A stretch of 17,928 nt of DNA, taken from Candidatus Krumholzibacteriia bacterium (lineage in GTDB: Bacteria > Krumholzibacteriota > Krumholzibacteriia > LZORAL124-64-63). A model generated the notes under the pieces. That model was not told where the DNA came from. It did no database searches and saw nothing but the letters and a program-made list of their open reading frames with translations. Location: positions 1-17,928 of the forward strand of contig JADGEP010000025.1 of NCBI GenBank assembly GCA_016744275.1, in the 5' to 3' direction. The position numbers were made by a program, and so were the translations under genes. Every line of letters starts with the position of its first letter. Position 1 is the stretch's first letter. Below are positions 1-7,153 of this stretch, piece after piece.

Positions 1-118
1 GAACTCGGTCGTGGGCGCCGGTGCCATGGTCACCAAGGATGTGCCCGACGGCGCCATTGTCGCCGGCAACCCCGCGCGTGTCTTGCGGTACAAAGACGGA
101 TACGGACCGGCGGAGTAG
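1..118 (+). CDS. Hexapeptide-repeat acyltransferase, C-terminal end (partial)
   Basis: Only the last 38 codons are inside the window (reading frame from base 2, stop TAG at 116-118). The visible peptide contains GAGAMVTKDVPDGAIVAGNPA, the typical end of left-handed beta-helix acetyl/acyltransferases (the serine, sugar and NeuD/WbbJ-type O-acetyltransferases), where a last hexapeptide coil leads to a conserved GNPA-x3-R segment. The family moves an acyl group from acyl-CoA to a small molecule or sugar. The acceptor cannot be told from this fragment. The next gene starts 2 bases after the stop and its ribosome binding site (GGAG at 112-115) lies inside this gene, so the two are probably cotranscribed and translationally coupled. 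Family assignment is firm; substrate is unknown. Confidence 0.85.
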   Translation, partial: NSVVGAGAMVTKDVPDGAIVAGNPARVLRYKDGYGPAE

Positions 119-120
119 GC

Positions 121-2124
121 ATGACAAGAATTGGTCTTTGCCTGGTGGCTGCAGCTTCACTTGTGGCCTGCTCCCTGATTCTAGTTCCCATCGATGCCAG
201 GGCGGAATCCGCCCTGGCCGATTCTTTATTGATCGACGTGGAAACCATGGTCGTCAGCGGTGCCCGTGCGCCCTTGCCCAGTTCGGACAAAACGCGGGTC
301 GAAATGCCGGCTATCGAAATGCGCGACCCCGGCTCGTTGGCTGACCTGGGCGGGCTGATTCCTTCGGCCCGCGTGGCGACCAACAGCCGCGGCGACAGCC
401 ACCTGATGATTCGCGGCGCCCCCGAACGTCACGTGCAGACCTTTCTGGATGGCATTCCGCTCAACTTGCCCTGGGATGAACGGGTTGATCTGCAGACCAT
501 CCCCATCACGGGCACCGGCCGTTTGGAAGGCAACCGTGGCTTGACCACTCTGATGGACGGTCCGGGCGTGCTGGCTGGGAGCGTGAATATCGTGGCCGGG
601 GAAGTCGACCCCGACGCGGCCCACAATCGCGTCAACATGGTTGGCGGCGACCATGTTTTTGGCCGCACCAACCTGCAGCACAGCAACCGGTTCGGTGCCT
701 GGGATGTTGTCGGCGCCACCGGATGGCAAGGACGAAATTCCTTCAACCTGCCCCAGGACGTCGTCGAAAAGAACGGCGCGGACCGGCGCCTGAACAGCGA
801 TCTGAGCCAGTATTCGGCCCTGCTGCGAGGCAGCCGCCCAGTCGCCCATGTGGGTCGGCTGAATCTGCTGGCCACCGCCTGGAGCGCCGAAAAAGGAGTG
901 CCCGCCGAGCTGCACCTGCCCGCCGACAGGCAACGCCACTGGCGTTATCCAGTGCGCCGCCGGGCCCTGCTGGGCGCCTCATTGGCCCTGCCCCTGAATC
1001 AAGCCGGCACCTGGGATTTGTCCACCGCAATAAGCGCCGATTTTTTCAATCAGGAAATCGATCCACGCGGCCCGGATGATTGGGACACCGAATTGGTGAA
1101 TGGCCAGGATTACGAAAAGAACTGGGACCGCACCGGATTCGCCAAAATCCGGGCCACCCATTGGTTCAATGAAGCCATCCAAGTGGCCGTGCAGACGACC
1201 GGCCGCTACACCCACCATCGTGAAATTTTGACCGTGGGCGGTCAAGCGGCAGACTACAGCCAATGGCTGGCCTCCATGGTTGCCGAGGCTGAGATCCATC
1301 CGGCTGATCGCTGGCGGGTACGTTTGGGAGCGGGCCTGGATCACGCAGCCACGCCGCAATCCGGCCCCCAACCGAGCAACGACGGGGACAGCCACCCGGC
1401 CTGGAATGTGCGAACCACTCACACGCTGCCCAATACGGCCGAGTTGCACCTGGCGGCTTCATTGCGCAGCCGGACGCCCTCGCTGCGTGAATTATACAGC
1501 GGTTCGCTGGGCCGCTTTGTGCCCAACGCTCAACTGCGTCCCGAGCAGCAGAACCTCTACGAAGTCGGATACGCCCAGGTCCATGGCGCCTGGCGCCTGG
1601 AGACCGCCGCATTTTTGCTGTATCTGGAAGATGGCATCGAGAAGGTGGGCGTGACGGGAACCGATCAATTCGAACGGGTGAACCAGACCGAAATCCGGGT
1701 GCCGGGATTCGAAGTATCCGGCGGGTGGCGCCTGCGGCACGACGTGGATCTTTCCCTGCAACACACGATCCTGGCGGCGCGGGTCAAGGCCGATGGCGGC
1801 TTCGACAATCCGGCCGAAGACCGGCCCGACTATCTTTCACGGGCGGGCCTGAACTGGACGCCGCACTCGGGTCCGGGCGCGCTGGTGGAGTCTGTGCTCA
1901 CGGGCGCGCGTTGGAGCGCCGACGCCACGGCGCCGGATGGATTGCGGCGCCTGCCAGCAGGTGTTGTTTGGAATTTGCGGGTGCGATGGGTGTTTGTCCA
2001 TCCGGCCCGCCAGGTTGAATTCATGGCCCGTTTGGACAACGTTTTCAACCAGCGGGTGGATGATCAGGCGGGCTTGCCCAATGTTGGGCAAACGTTCTCG
2101 GGCGGCGCGACGATCTCGTTCTAG
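121..2124 (+). CDS. TonB-dependent outer-membrane receptor
   Basis: A 667-residue protein. Residues 1-28 form a signal peptide ending in a signal peptidase I-like site (ARA before Glu-29). A TonB-box-like stretch (ETMVVSGAR, about 41-49) is followed by a plug domain to about residue 165, with the usual IRGAPERHVQTFLDGIPLN-type segment and a GPGVLAGSVNI segment. The rest is a beta-barrel with many aromatic-ended strands, and the protein ends in Phe as outer-membrane barrels do. Such receptors import siderophores, cobalamin, metals or glycans using TonB-ExbBD energy; no tonB or exbBD gene is in view. At 667 residues it is in the smaller, BtuB/siderophore-like size range rather than SusC-like. 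The substrate cannot be assigned. The start is supported by GGAG at 112-115, five bases upstream. The gene ends 4 bases before the convergent msrB. Confidence 0.93.
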   Translation: MTRIGLCLVAAASLVACSLILVPIDARAESALADSLLIDVETMVVSGARAPLPSSDKTRVEMPAIEMRDPGSLADLGGLIPSARVATNSRGDSHLMIRGAPERHVQTFLDGIPLNLPWDERVDLQTIPITGTGRLEGNRGLTTLMDGPGVLAGSVNIVAGEVDPDAAHNRVNMVGGDHVFGRTNLQHSNRFGAWDVVGATGWQGRNSFNLPQDVVEKNGADRRLNSDLSQYSALLRGSRPVAHVGRLNLLATAWSAEKGVPAELHLPADRQRHWRYPVRRRALLGASLALPLNQAGTWDLSTAISADFFNQEIDPRGPDDWDTELVNGQDYEKNWDRTGFAKIRATHWFNEAIQVAVQTTGRYTHHREILTVGGQAADYSQWLASMVAEAEIHPADRWRVRLGAGLDHAATPQSGPQPSNDGDSHPAWNVRTTHTLPNTAELHLAASLRSRTPSLRELYSGSLGRFVPNAQLRPEQQNLYEVGYAQVHGAWRLETAAFLLYLEDGIEKVGVTGTDQFERVNQTEIRVPGFEVSGGWRLRHDVDLSLQHTILAARVKADGGFDNPAEDRPDYLSRAGLNWTPHSGPGALVESVLTGARWSADATAPDGLRRLPAGVVWNLRVRWVFVHPARQVEFMARLDNVFNQRVDDQAGLPNVGQTFSGGATISF

Positions 2125-2128
2125 GCGC

Positions 2129-2605
2129 CTATTTTTCGGCCTTGATGACCTGGGGCAAATCTTTGCCGGCGGCCACGAATTCCATGGAGATAGAATTCAC
2201 GCAGTGGCGAGTATTCTTGGCCGTGAGCCCTTCATTGAGAAACACATGCCCCAGATGCCCGCCGCAATTGTTGCAGGTGATTTCGGTGCGCCGGCCGTCA
2301 GCGTCGGTGGTGCGTTTGACCGACTCGCCGATGGCATCATCGAAGCTGGGCCACCCGCAACGGGCGTCAAATTTATCGTCCGACTTGTAAAGCGCAGCGT
2401 TGCATTGCTTGCATATGAACGTGCCCTTGTCCCAGTTGGTTTCGTGTTCGCCACTGAAGGGGCGCTCGGTGCCCTTCTGCTGAATCACGCGCTTTTCCTC
2501 ATTGTTCAACTTGTTGTATTTCACGGGTTTTTCTCCAGCTTGTGCGGCCGCAACCATGAGGCCGAGCAGCAGCAACAGGGTCAGGCCCTGGCCCAGACGT
2601 TTCAT
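2129..2605 (-). CDS. msrB: Peptide-methionine (R)-S-oxide reductase, secreted
   Basis: A 158-residue MsrB that reduces the R form of methionine sulfoxide in proteins. Residues 1-23 are a hydrophobic signal peptide with an AQA cleavage site, so the enzyme probably acts in the periplasm. The structural zinc ligands are two CxxC pairs (C65/C68 and C111/C114). The catalytic cysteine is C135 in RHCVNSISM, and a likely resolving cysteine is C83 in RCGWPSF. Length matches a single-domain MsrB plus leader. There is no fused MsrA domain. A strong Shine-Dalgarno GGGAGG lies six bases before the ATG. It is downstream of rubrerythrin on the same strand, but a clear terminator separates them, so it probably has its own promoter. 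The periplasmic electron donor is not encoded in the window. Confidence 0.96.
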   Translation of the reverse strand: MKRLGQGLTLLLLLGLMVAAAQAGEKPVKYNKLNNEEKRVIQQKGTERPFSGEHETNWDKGTFICKQCNAALYKSDDKFDARCGWPSFDDAIGESVKRTTDADGRRTEITCNNCGGHLGHVFLNEGLTAKNTRHCVNSISMEFVAAGKDLPQVIKAEK

Positions 2606-2686
2606 TTTGGTCCTCCCAAGGGTTCATTTTCTTGTACGGCATCAGTAACAACACAAAATGCCGAATTCGCAAGACCTGCCCTTTGG

Positions 2687-2721
2687 AAATAAAAAACAGG
2701 GCGAGGAGTTCCCCGCCCTGT
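2687..2721 (-). terminator. Rho-independent terminator of the rubrerythrin gene
   Basis: On the minus strand, an 8-bp perfect stem (ACAGGGCG pairing with CGCCCTGT, arms at plus-strand 2714-2721 and 2696-2703) with a 10-base loop is followed by TTTTTTATTT. It starts 26 bases after the rubrerythrin stop codon, the classic position and form of an intrinsic terminator. Confidence 0.88.
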
Positions 2722-2747
2722 CGCTCAACTTTTTGATCTCACCAAAT

Positions 2748-3245
2748 CTAGACTTGCACGAACCTCGACGCCGGTGCGTTGCAGATCGGGCATTTTTCCG
2801 GGGCTGCGCCAAATTCGATGTGACCACAGATGGGGCACAGGTGGAACTCGACTTCGGTCAGGTCGTTACCGGCCTTGGCCGCCTCGAGGGCCTTGGTGTA
2901 CAGGATGGCGTGCACTTCTTCAGCGGCGACGGCATACTTGAACATCGTCTTGGCCTTGTGGCCTTCGGTGATGGCCTGCTCCAGCATCGGCGGGTACATT
3001 TTTTCAAATTCGAAGGTCTCGCCACCGATGGCTTCTTCAAGATTGGTCGCGGTATTGCCCACGCCATCGAGAGCCTTGAAGTGACCGGCAGCATGGATGC
3101 GTTCGGCCTGGGCGGTGGTGCGGAAAAGGCGAGCGATGTTGGGCATCCCTTCCTTTTCGGCGGCTTCAGCGAATGACGTGTACTTCTGGAAGGCCTGGCT
3201 TTCGCCGGCAAAGGCTTCCTTCAGATTTTCGTTGGTATTGGGCAT
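2748..3245 (-). CDS. rbr: Rubrerythrin
   Basis: A 165-residue non-haem di-iron protein that reduces hydrogen peroxide in the cytoplasm, typical of anaerobes and microaerophiles. Residues 1-130 form the ferritin-like four-helix domain with iron-ligand motifs E15, ERIH (48-51) and EEVH (109-112). Residues 135-165 form a C-terminal rubredoxin-like knuckle with CPICG (137-141) and CPIC (152-155). Domain order and length are those of a standard rubrerythrin (not the reverse type). The start is supported by GGGAGGA a few bases upstream. It has a candidate sigma-70 promoter upstream and a strong terminator downstream, so it is probably a single-gene unit. Its likely partners, rubredoxin and a reductase, are not in the window. 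Confidence 0.97.
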   Translation of the reverse strand: MPNTNENLKEAFAGESQAFQKYTSFAEAAEKEGMPNIARLFRTTAQAERIHAAGHFKALDGVGNTATNLEEAIGGETFEFEKMYPPMLEQAITEGHKAKTMFKYAVAAEEVHAILYTKALEAAKAGNDLTEVEFHLCPICGHIEFGAAPEKCPICNAPASRFVQV

Positions 3246-3292
3246 GGGCTTCCTCCCCGGTTCGAGTAATTTTCATCACCTGATGCTCATGA

Positions 3293-3321
3293 ATCATGGG
3301 CCTTGGCCCGGCAACTTTCAA
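3293..3321 (-). promoter_or_regulatory. Candidate sigma-70 promoter for rubrerythrin
   Basis: Minus strand: TTGAAA (plus 3316-3321), a 17-base spacer, then CATGAT (plus 3293-3298). The -35 box matches consensus at 5 of 6 positions and the -10 box at 4 of 6. The predicted start would give a leader of roughly 40 bases before the rubrerythrin ATG. Found by eye only. Confidence 0.4.
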
Positions 3322-3359
3322 ATACAATCAAGGCGCAAAACAGAGCGCTCAACTGGGCT

Positions 3360-4268
3360 TTAGACCAGGCGACAGCCCATGGCGATACTCAGATACTTGG
3401 ACTCTTCGCTGTCCGCGCGGCTGGTCAAAACACACGGCGCCGTCGTTCCCACCACCGCGGCGGCCAGGCGGGCGCCAGCCAAAAGAGTACTGGCCTTGTA
3501 GAACACGTTGCCGCTCTCGATGTTGGGAAAAACCAGAACATCGGCGCGGCCATCGATGGCCGAATCCAAACCCTTGATGGCACAGGCTTCAGGGGACAAC
3601 GCCACATCCAGAGCCAACGGCCCTTCGACGATGGCATCGCCAAAGCCGCCTTCGGCCGTGATCTCGGCCGCATCCACGGTCGCCTGCATGCGGGGACTGA
3701 CCTTTTCGGTCGCCGCCAACAATGCTGCCCGCGGTTTTTCGACACCGAAGCTGCGCGCCGCTTGCAGGCAGTACTTCAGGATCTGAACCTTGGTCGCCTT
3801 ATCCGGCTGGGGAATGATGGCCACGTCGGCGGCAAAGAGCAGCTTATCGTGACTGGCGAGGTAGGCCGGCAATTCAAATACGCTCACGTGAGAGAGCACA
3901 CTGCCGGGTGTCAGCAATCCGGTCTCTTTATTCAGGATGAGCTTCATGTAGTCCGAAGTGGCGATTAAGCCTTTCATCAGCACATCGGCTTCGCCGGCAC
4001 GCACCATGGCCACGGCTTTGGCACCGGCGGCCAAGACCCCCGGCTCGTCGACCACTTTCAGCACGCTGGGATCCAGGCTCAACTCAGCACACAACTCGGC
4101 AATCCGCGCACCATCTCCCACCAACGTCACCTCGGCGATGCCGTCGGCAGCTGCCCGGGCCGCGGCCTGGATCGTATTGGGGTCGTGGCCAGCGGCCACC
4201 GCCACGCGGCGCGAAGGCTGGTCCTTCAGGTTTTGCACCAACTGGTCAAGGCTGCGGATCTGGCTCAT
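3360..4268 (-). CDS. ptb: Phosphate butyryltransferase (Ptb-type phosphotransacylase)
   Basis: A 302-residue single-domain phosphotransacylase that interconverts acyl-CoA plus phosphate with acyl-phosphate plus CoA. Length matches Ptb (about 300) and not long Pta. Diagnostic segments are ADVLMKGLIATSDYMK (94-109), FPNIESGNVFYK (247-258), which is the PTA/PTB signature, and TSRADSEESK (282-291), the C-terminal active-site region expected of Ptb. Its start codon overlaps the stop codon of the upstream Pta-Buk fusion in an ATGA (4265-4268), so the two are translationally coupled. This separate enzyme can supply acyl-phosphate to the fused kinase. The chain length preferred (butyryl, isobutyryl, isovaleryl or propionyl) cannot be read from sequence. 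Confidence 0.9.
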   Translation of the reverse strand: MSQIRSLDQLVQNLKDQPSRRVAVAAGHDPNTIQAAARAAADGIAEVTLVGDGARIAELCAELSLDPSVLKVVDEPGVLAAGAKAVAMVRAGEADVLMKGLIATSDYMKLILNKETGLLTPGSVLSHVSVFELPAYLASHDKLLFAADVAIIPQPDKATKVQILKYCLQAARSFGVEKPRAALLAATEKVSPRMQATVDAAEITAEGGFGDAIVEGPLALDVALSPEACAIKGLDSAIDGRADVLVFPNIESGNVFYKASTLLAGARLAAAVVGTTAPCVLTSRADSEESKYLSIAMGCRLV

Positions 4269-6490
4269 TGGGCATCCTTCACATCGGGGTTGTAGTCGCC
4301 GGGAACCTCGCGCCCATCAAGGACACGCAACGCGCCCTTGGCCAAGGCGTACATTTCGTTCTCACCAGGATACGCAGTCACGCCACAACCCAGGGCCTTC
4401 ACACCTTCGGTGATGTCGCGCACCAGCATCTCGCTGCGGGCCAGGCCACCGGTCAGCAAAACCCGCTCCACCGCTTCGCCGTCAAAGGCCGGCAGCAGGG
4501 CCGTGATGTTCTTGCAGATCTGGTAGACCATCGCTTCGTACACGGCGCAGGCTTCGCTGTCGCCGTCTTTCACGCGCTGCTCGACTTCGCGGAAATCAGC
4601 GGTACCCAACAGGTCGATCAGGCCGCCCTTGCCCTTGTTCAATTTCAGCAATTCATCCAAGGTGTATTCGCCGCTGAAGCACAAGCGAATCAGATCACCG
4701 GTGGGCATGGAGCCACTGCGCTGGGGGCTGAAAGGGCCTTCGCCATCCAGGCCGTTGTTCACGTCAATGTAACGACCCTTGGCGTGGGCCCCGACGGTGA
4801 TGCCGCCACCCATGTGACAGACGATGACGTTGAGGTAGCGGTAGAAGGTTTCGTTCTCTTCGGCATAGCGCCGCGCCGTCGAAATCTGATTCAAGGCGTG
4901 GCTGATCACCTTACGCCGGATGGCCTTCATGCCTGTGACCCGCACGCGGTCCGGCGATTCATCGACCACTACCGGGTCCACAATAAAGGCCGGCTTTTCA
5001 GTGCCTTCGACCAATTCACCAGCGATGAGCGCACCCAGGTTGGAAGCGTGATCGCTGCCCGTACCGCCCAACAGATCGTCGCGCATGCGTTGGTTCACGG
5101 CATAGGCGCCGTGCTTGATGGGAGCCAGCAGCCCCCCACGTCCGCTGATCGCGTCGAGGTCCGCCAGGTCCACGCCGTGATTGCCCAGGGTCTTGAGGAT
5201 GACATCCTTGCGCATGCCGTACTGCTCGACGATGCGCTTGCCTTCGTACGGATCCAGATCGGCCGCCGAGTGCTGGATCTCTTCGCTGAAGCTCTCCTGC
5301 TCGCCTTCGTAGACGGCGATCTTGGTCGAGGTCGAACCGGGATTGATCGCCAGGATGCGGTGGCGCGGAAAGAACGTGTCTTTGGGAGTGCGCGACCAGT
5401 GACCAAAGCGGTGCAGGCGCAGCACACTGGCCTTGACCCCCAGCGCGGCGTCGGCGGCCGTCGAATCCATGGGCAAATCCACTCCCTGAAAACGCAGGCC
5501 AAACATGACGCTGAATTTGCGGGCTTCCGGATACCGGGTCGCGTAGAGGTGAAACAGAAGGTTGCCCGTATCGAGATTCGGCACGACCAGCACATTGGTG
5601 CCGCCGTCGAAGCCAGACTCCTGGCCTCGTCGATACAGGTGGGCCGAGCGCCGCGACAAGGCCACCGAAATTTTCACTTCGCCTTCGATGTTGATCGATT
5701 TGTAGCGATCGCCGAGGCGCACCCGATCCGCCAGAATCTCCGGCACCAATTCGCTGGCCTTGCGCACCAACTCCGGGCTGGGACCCTCGTCAGAACCCTT
5801 GTTCGAATACGATACCATGGCGCCGTTGATCACGGGCAAGACGTCGCTGGGGAAGATGTCACGCGCCACGGCGCAGGTGCCCACCGCCACGTTGGCCAAT
5901 ACTTCGGGATCCATGCTCGCATTGCTGCCCACATCGCCGACGACCAGGATGTTGTGGGGGAAGATGTCCGTCGGGTGCGAATCCGGCAGCACGATCACGC
6001 CCGCCTCGCAAACCACTTCCTGCTTGGCCAGGATGCGGGTCATGGGCCGGAAATAATCGCGCGGTTCGTGAGTGATGCCGCCGACGACCATATCGGCGTG
6101 CCCCTGACGCACCGCCATGATGCCAAAGCGGCAAGTCTGTTGCAACAGGTCGCGGGCCTCGTCAACATCATCAGTGCGGCTGAGGGCCTTGGGCAAATCC
6201 ACACAGGCCTGGGCGAATTCTTCCCGCAGGTCGGTGCGCTCGGCCGGGTCCACAAATGCGCTCTCGCTCAGGGCGAATTCAATCCGGGTCGAGTCCATGT
6301 GGCCCAACTCGCGGTGGATGACATCCTTGACCGCTTCTTCACTGGCCAGGAACACCGGTCGGATGAATCGGGGCAGATAACACGCCGCCTCGATGATGCG
6401 CGGATCGGTCGGCTCGGTGAAGACCACCGCCGGTTTGTTTTTCATCACCGCAAGGATCTGTTTGTCCAGTGATGCCTCGATATCGTACAT
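4265..6490 (-). CDS. Phosphotransacylase-butyrate kinase fusion protein
   Basis: One uninterrupted 741-residue protein made of two enzymes. Residues 1 to about 365 form a phosphate acetyl/butyryltransferase-like domain (VVPNLDTGNLLFHLY at 302-316). Residues from about 377 form a complete butyrate kinase of the acetate/sugar kinase fold: the phosphate-1 motif NPGSTSTK (383-390), GRGG (450-453), HMGGGITVGAH (559-569), GEGPFSPQRSG (583-593) and the adenosine motif LLTGG (678-682). Butyrate kinase makes ATP from ADP and butyryl-phosphate. In the transferase half, the place where Pta has a catalytic D-L-S-R-G segment reads DLPMD (338-342), so that half may be inactive or altered. A strong GGAGG lies just before the ATG. 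A complete Ptb follows with a 4-base overlap. Identity of both domains is firm; the activity of the first is doubtful. Confidence 0.9.
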   Translation of the reverse strand: MYDIEASLDKQILAVMKNKPAVVFTEPTDPRIIEAACYLPRFIRPVFLASEEAVKDVIHRELGHMDSTRIEFALSESAFVDPAERTDLREEFAQACVDLPKALSRTDDVDEARDLLQQTCRFGIMAVRQGHADMVVGGITHEPRDYFRPMTRILAKQEVVCEAGVIVLPDSHPTDIFPHNILVVGDVGSNASMDPEVLANVAVGTCAVARDIFPSDVLPVINGAMVSYSNKGSDEGPSPELVRKASELVPEILADRVRLGDRYKSINIEGEVKISVALSRRSAHLYRRGQESGFDGGTNVLVVPNLDTGNLLFHLYATRYPEARKFSVMFGLRFQGVDLPMDSTAADAALGVKASVLRLHRFGHWSRTPKDTFFPRHRILAINPGSTSTKIAVYEGEQESFSEEIQHSAADLDPYEGKRIVEQYGMRKDVILKTLGNHGVDLADLDAISGRGGLLAPIKHGAYAVNQRMRDDLLGGTGSDHASNLGALIAGELVEGTEKPAFIVDPVVVDESPDRVRVTGMKAIRRKVISHALNQISTARRYAEENETFYRYLNVIVCHMGGGITVGAHAKGRYIDVNNGLDGEGPFSPQRSGSMPTGDLIRLCFSGEYTLDELLKLNKGKGGLIDLLGTADFREVEQRVKDGDSEACAVYEAMVYQICKNITALLPAFDGEAVERVLLTGGLARSEMLVRDITEGVKALGCGVTAYPGENEMYALAKGALRVLDGREVPGDYNPDVKDAQ

Positions 6491-6589
6491 TGGGTCCCTC
6501 CGGCGGGGCGAGTCGGGTTCGTGAATAAATTAACATCAGCTTGAGAACTCCAACTTGGTCACTTCGGGTGGCTTTGGCAAGGGTCCGCC

Positions 6590-7153
6590 ATGAGCTTTCA
6601 GAAAAACCCACAGTCCAGCAAAAGGCTTTTCCAAGTTATTGGCCAAACCCTTGATAAAGCACCAGTTAAACTCGATACATTCGACCGCCCCTGGTGGCTT
6701 GTGGACGTGTTCGAACAGCGCCTCATCCTGGTGCAGGGCCGCGAACCCCAGGACAGTTGGTCGGTCTCGACCGCGGCCGCCGGATTGGACAATCGTCAAG
6801 ACAGCGGCGGCACCCCGCCAGGCCTGCACCGCATCGCCCGCAAGATCGGCGAAGGCAGCCCCGTGGGCACGGTTTTCAGCAGCCGCGAGCCCACCGGGGA
6901 GACCTGGCAACCTCATCAGGAATTGCCGGACGATCTGATCCTGACCCGTATACTGACCCTGAGGGGCGCCGAGCCGGGCCTCAATCTGGGTCCCGGTGTC
7001 GACACTGAAGAGCGCTACATCTACCTCCACGGCACCAACCACGAGGACGGTCTCGGCGAACCGGTTTCACACGGCTGCGTGCGCCTCGCCAATGCCGACG
7101 TCTGCCAGGTTTTTGATCTGGCCGCAGAAGGGGATCACCTTGTCATCGTCTGA
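6590..7153 (+). CDS. YkuD-family L,D-transpeptidase-fold enzyme without signal peptide; probable cytoplasmic L,D-carboxypeptidase
   Basis: A 187-residue protein with the YkuD catalytic signature: HGT at 147-149, then SHGCVRLAN at 160-168 with C163 as nucleophile and H161 and R165 conserved. A GGTPPGLHRI segment (73-82) is also typical. There is no signal peptide or membrane segment. The upstream frame closes at a TGA at 6542-6544 with no start codon between, so a leader has not been missed. Most YkuD enzymes are exported cross-linking transpeptidases. A cytoplasmic subgroup, exemplified from memory by ElsL of Acinetobacter baumannii, trims tetrapeptides to tripeptides during wall recycling. 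The overlapping Mur ligase downstream supports that role here. The carboxypeptidase role is inference; the fold and active site are clear. Confidence 0.88.
   Translation: MSFQKNPQSSKRLFQVIGQTLDKAPVKLDTFDRPWWLVDVFEQRLILVQGREPQDSWSVSTAAAGLDNRQDSGGTPPGLHRIARKIGEGSPVGTVFSSREPTGETWQPHQELPDDLILTRILTLRGAEPGLNLGPGVDTEERYIYLHGTNHEDGLGEPVSHGCVRLANADVCQVFDLAAEGDHLVIV
7126..7142 (+). promoter_or_regulatory. Ribosome binding site that fixes a TTG start for the Mur ligase
   Basis: AGAAGGGG (7126-7133) inside the end of the YkuD gene stands six bases before TTG at 7140-7142. This TTG precedes the conserved N-terminal nucleotide-binding loop by about 25 codons. The next in-frame ATG (7234) falls inside that loop and would destroy it. 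A second TTG at 7158 has no comparable site. Confidence 0.6.

Noticed and set aside
137..172. Possible lipobox (LVAC) in the signal peptide of the TonB-dependent receptor
   Set aside because: The hydrophobic core continues past the cysteine to an ARA signal peptidase I site, which is the normal leader for this family.
226..939. A 237-codon open frame antisense to the TonB-dependent receptor
   Set aside because: It lies opposite the plug domain, with no motif and no plausible upstream signals.
2122..2136. Palindrome TAGGCGCCTA followed by five T, between the receptor gene and msrB
   Set aside because: The palindrome has no room for a loop beyond a 3-bp stem, so it is not a credible terminator.
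4268..6472. A 734-codon open frame antisense to the Pta-Buk fusion
   Set aside because: It mirrors the fusion gene almost exactly and shows no family motifs. GC-rich codon use keeps the opposite strand open; the sense strand has full catalytic motifs and a ribosome binding site.
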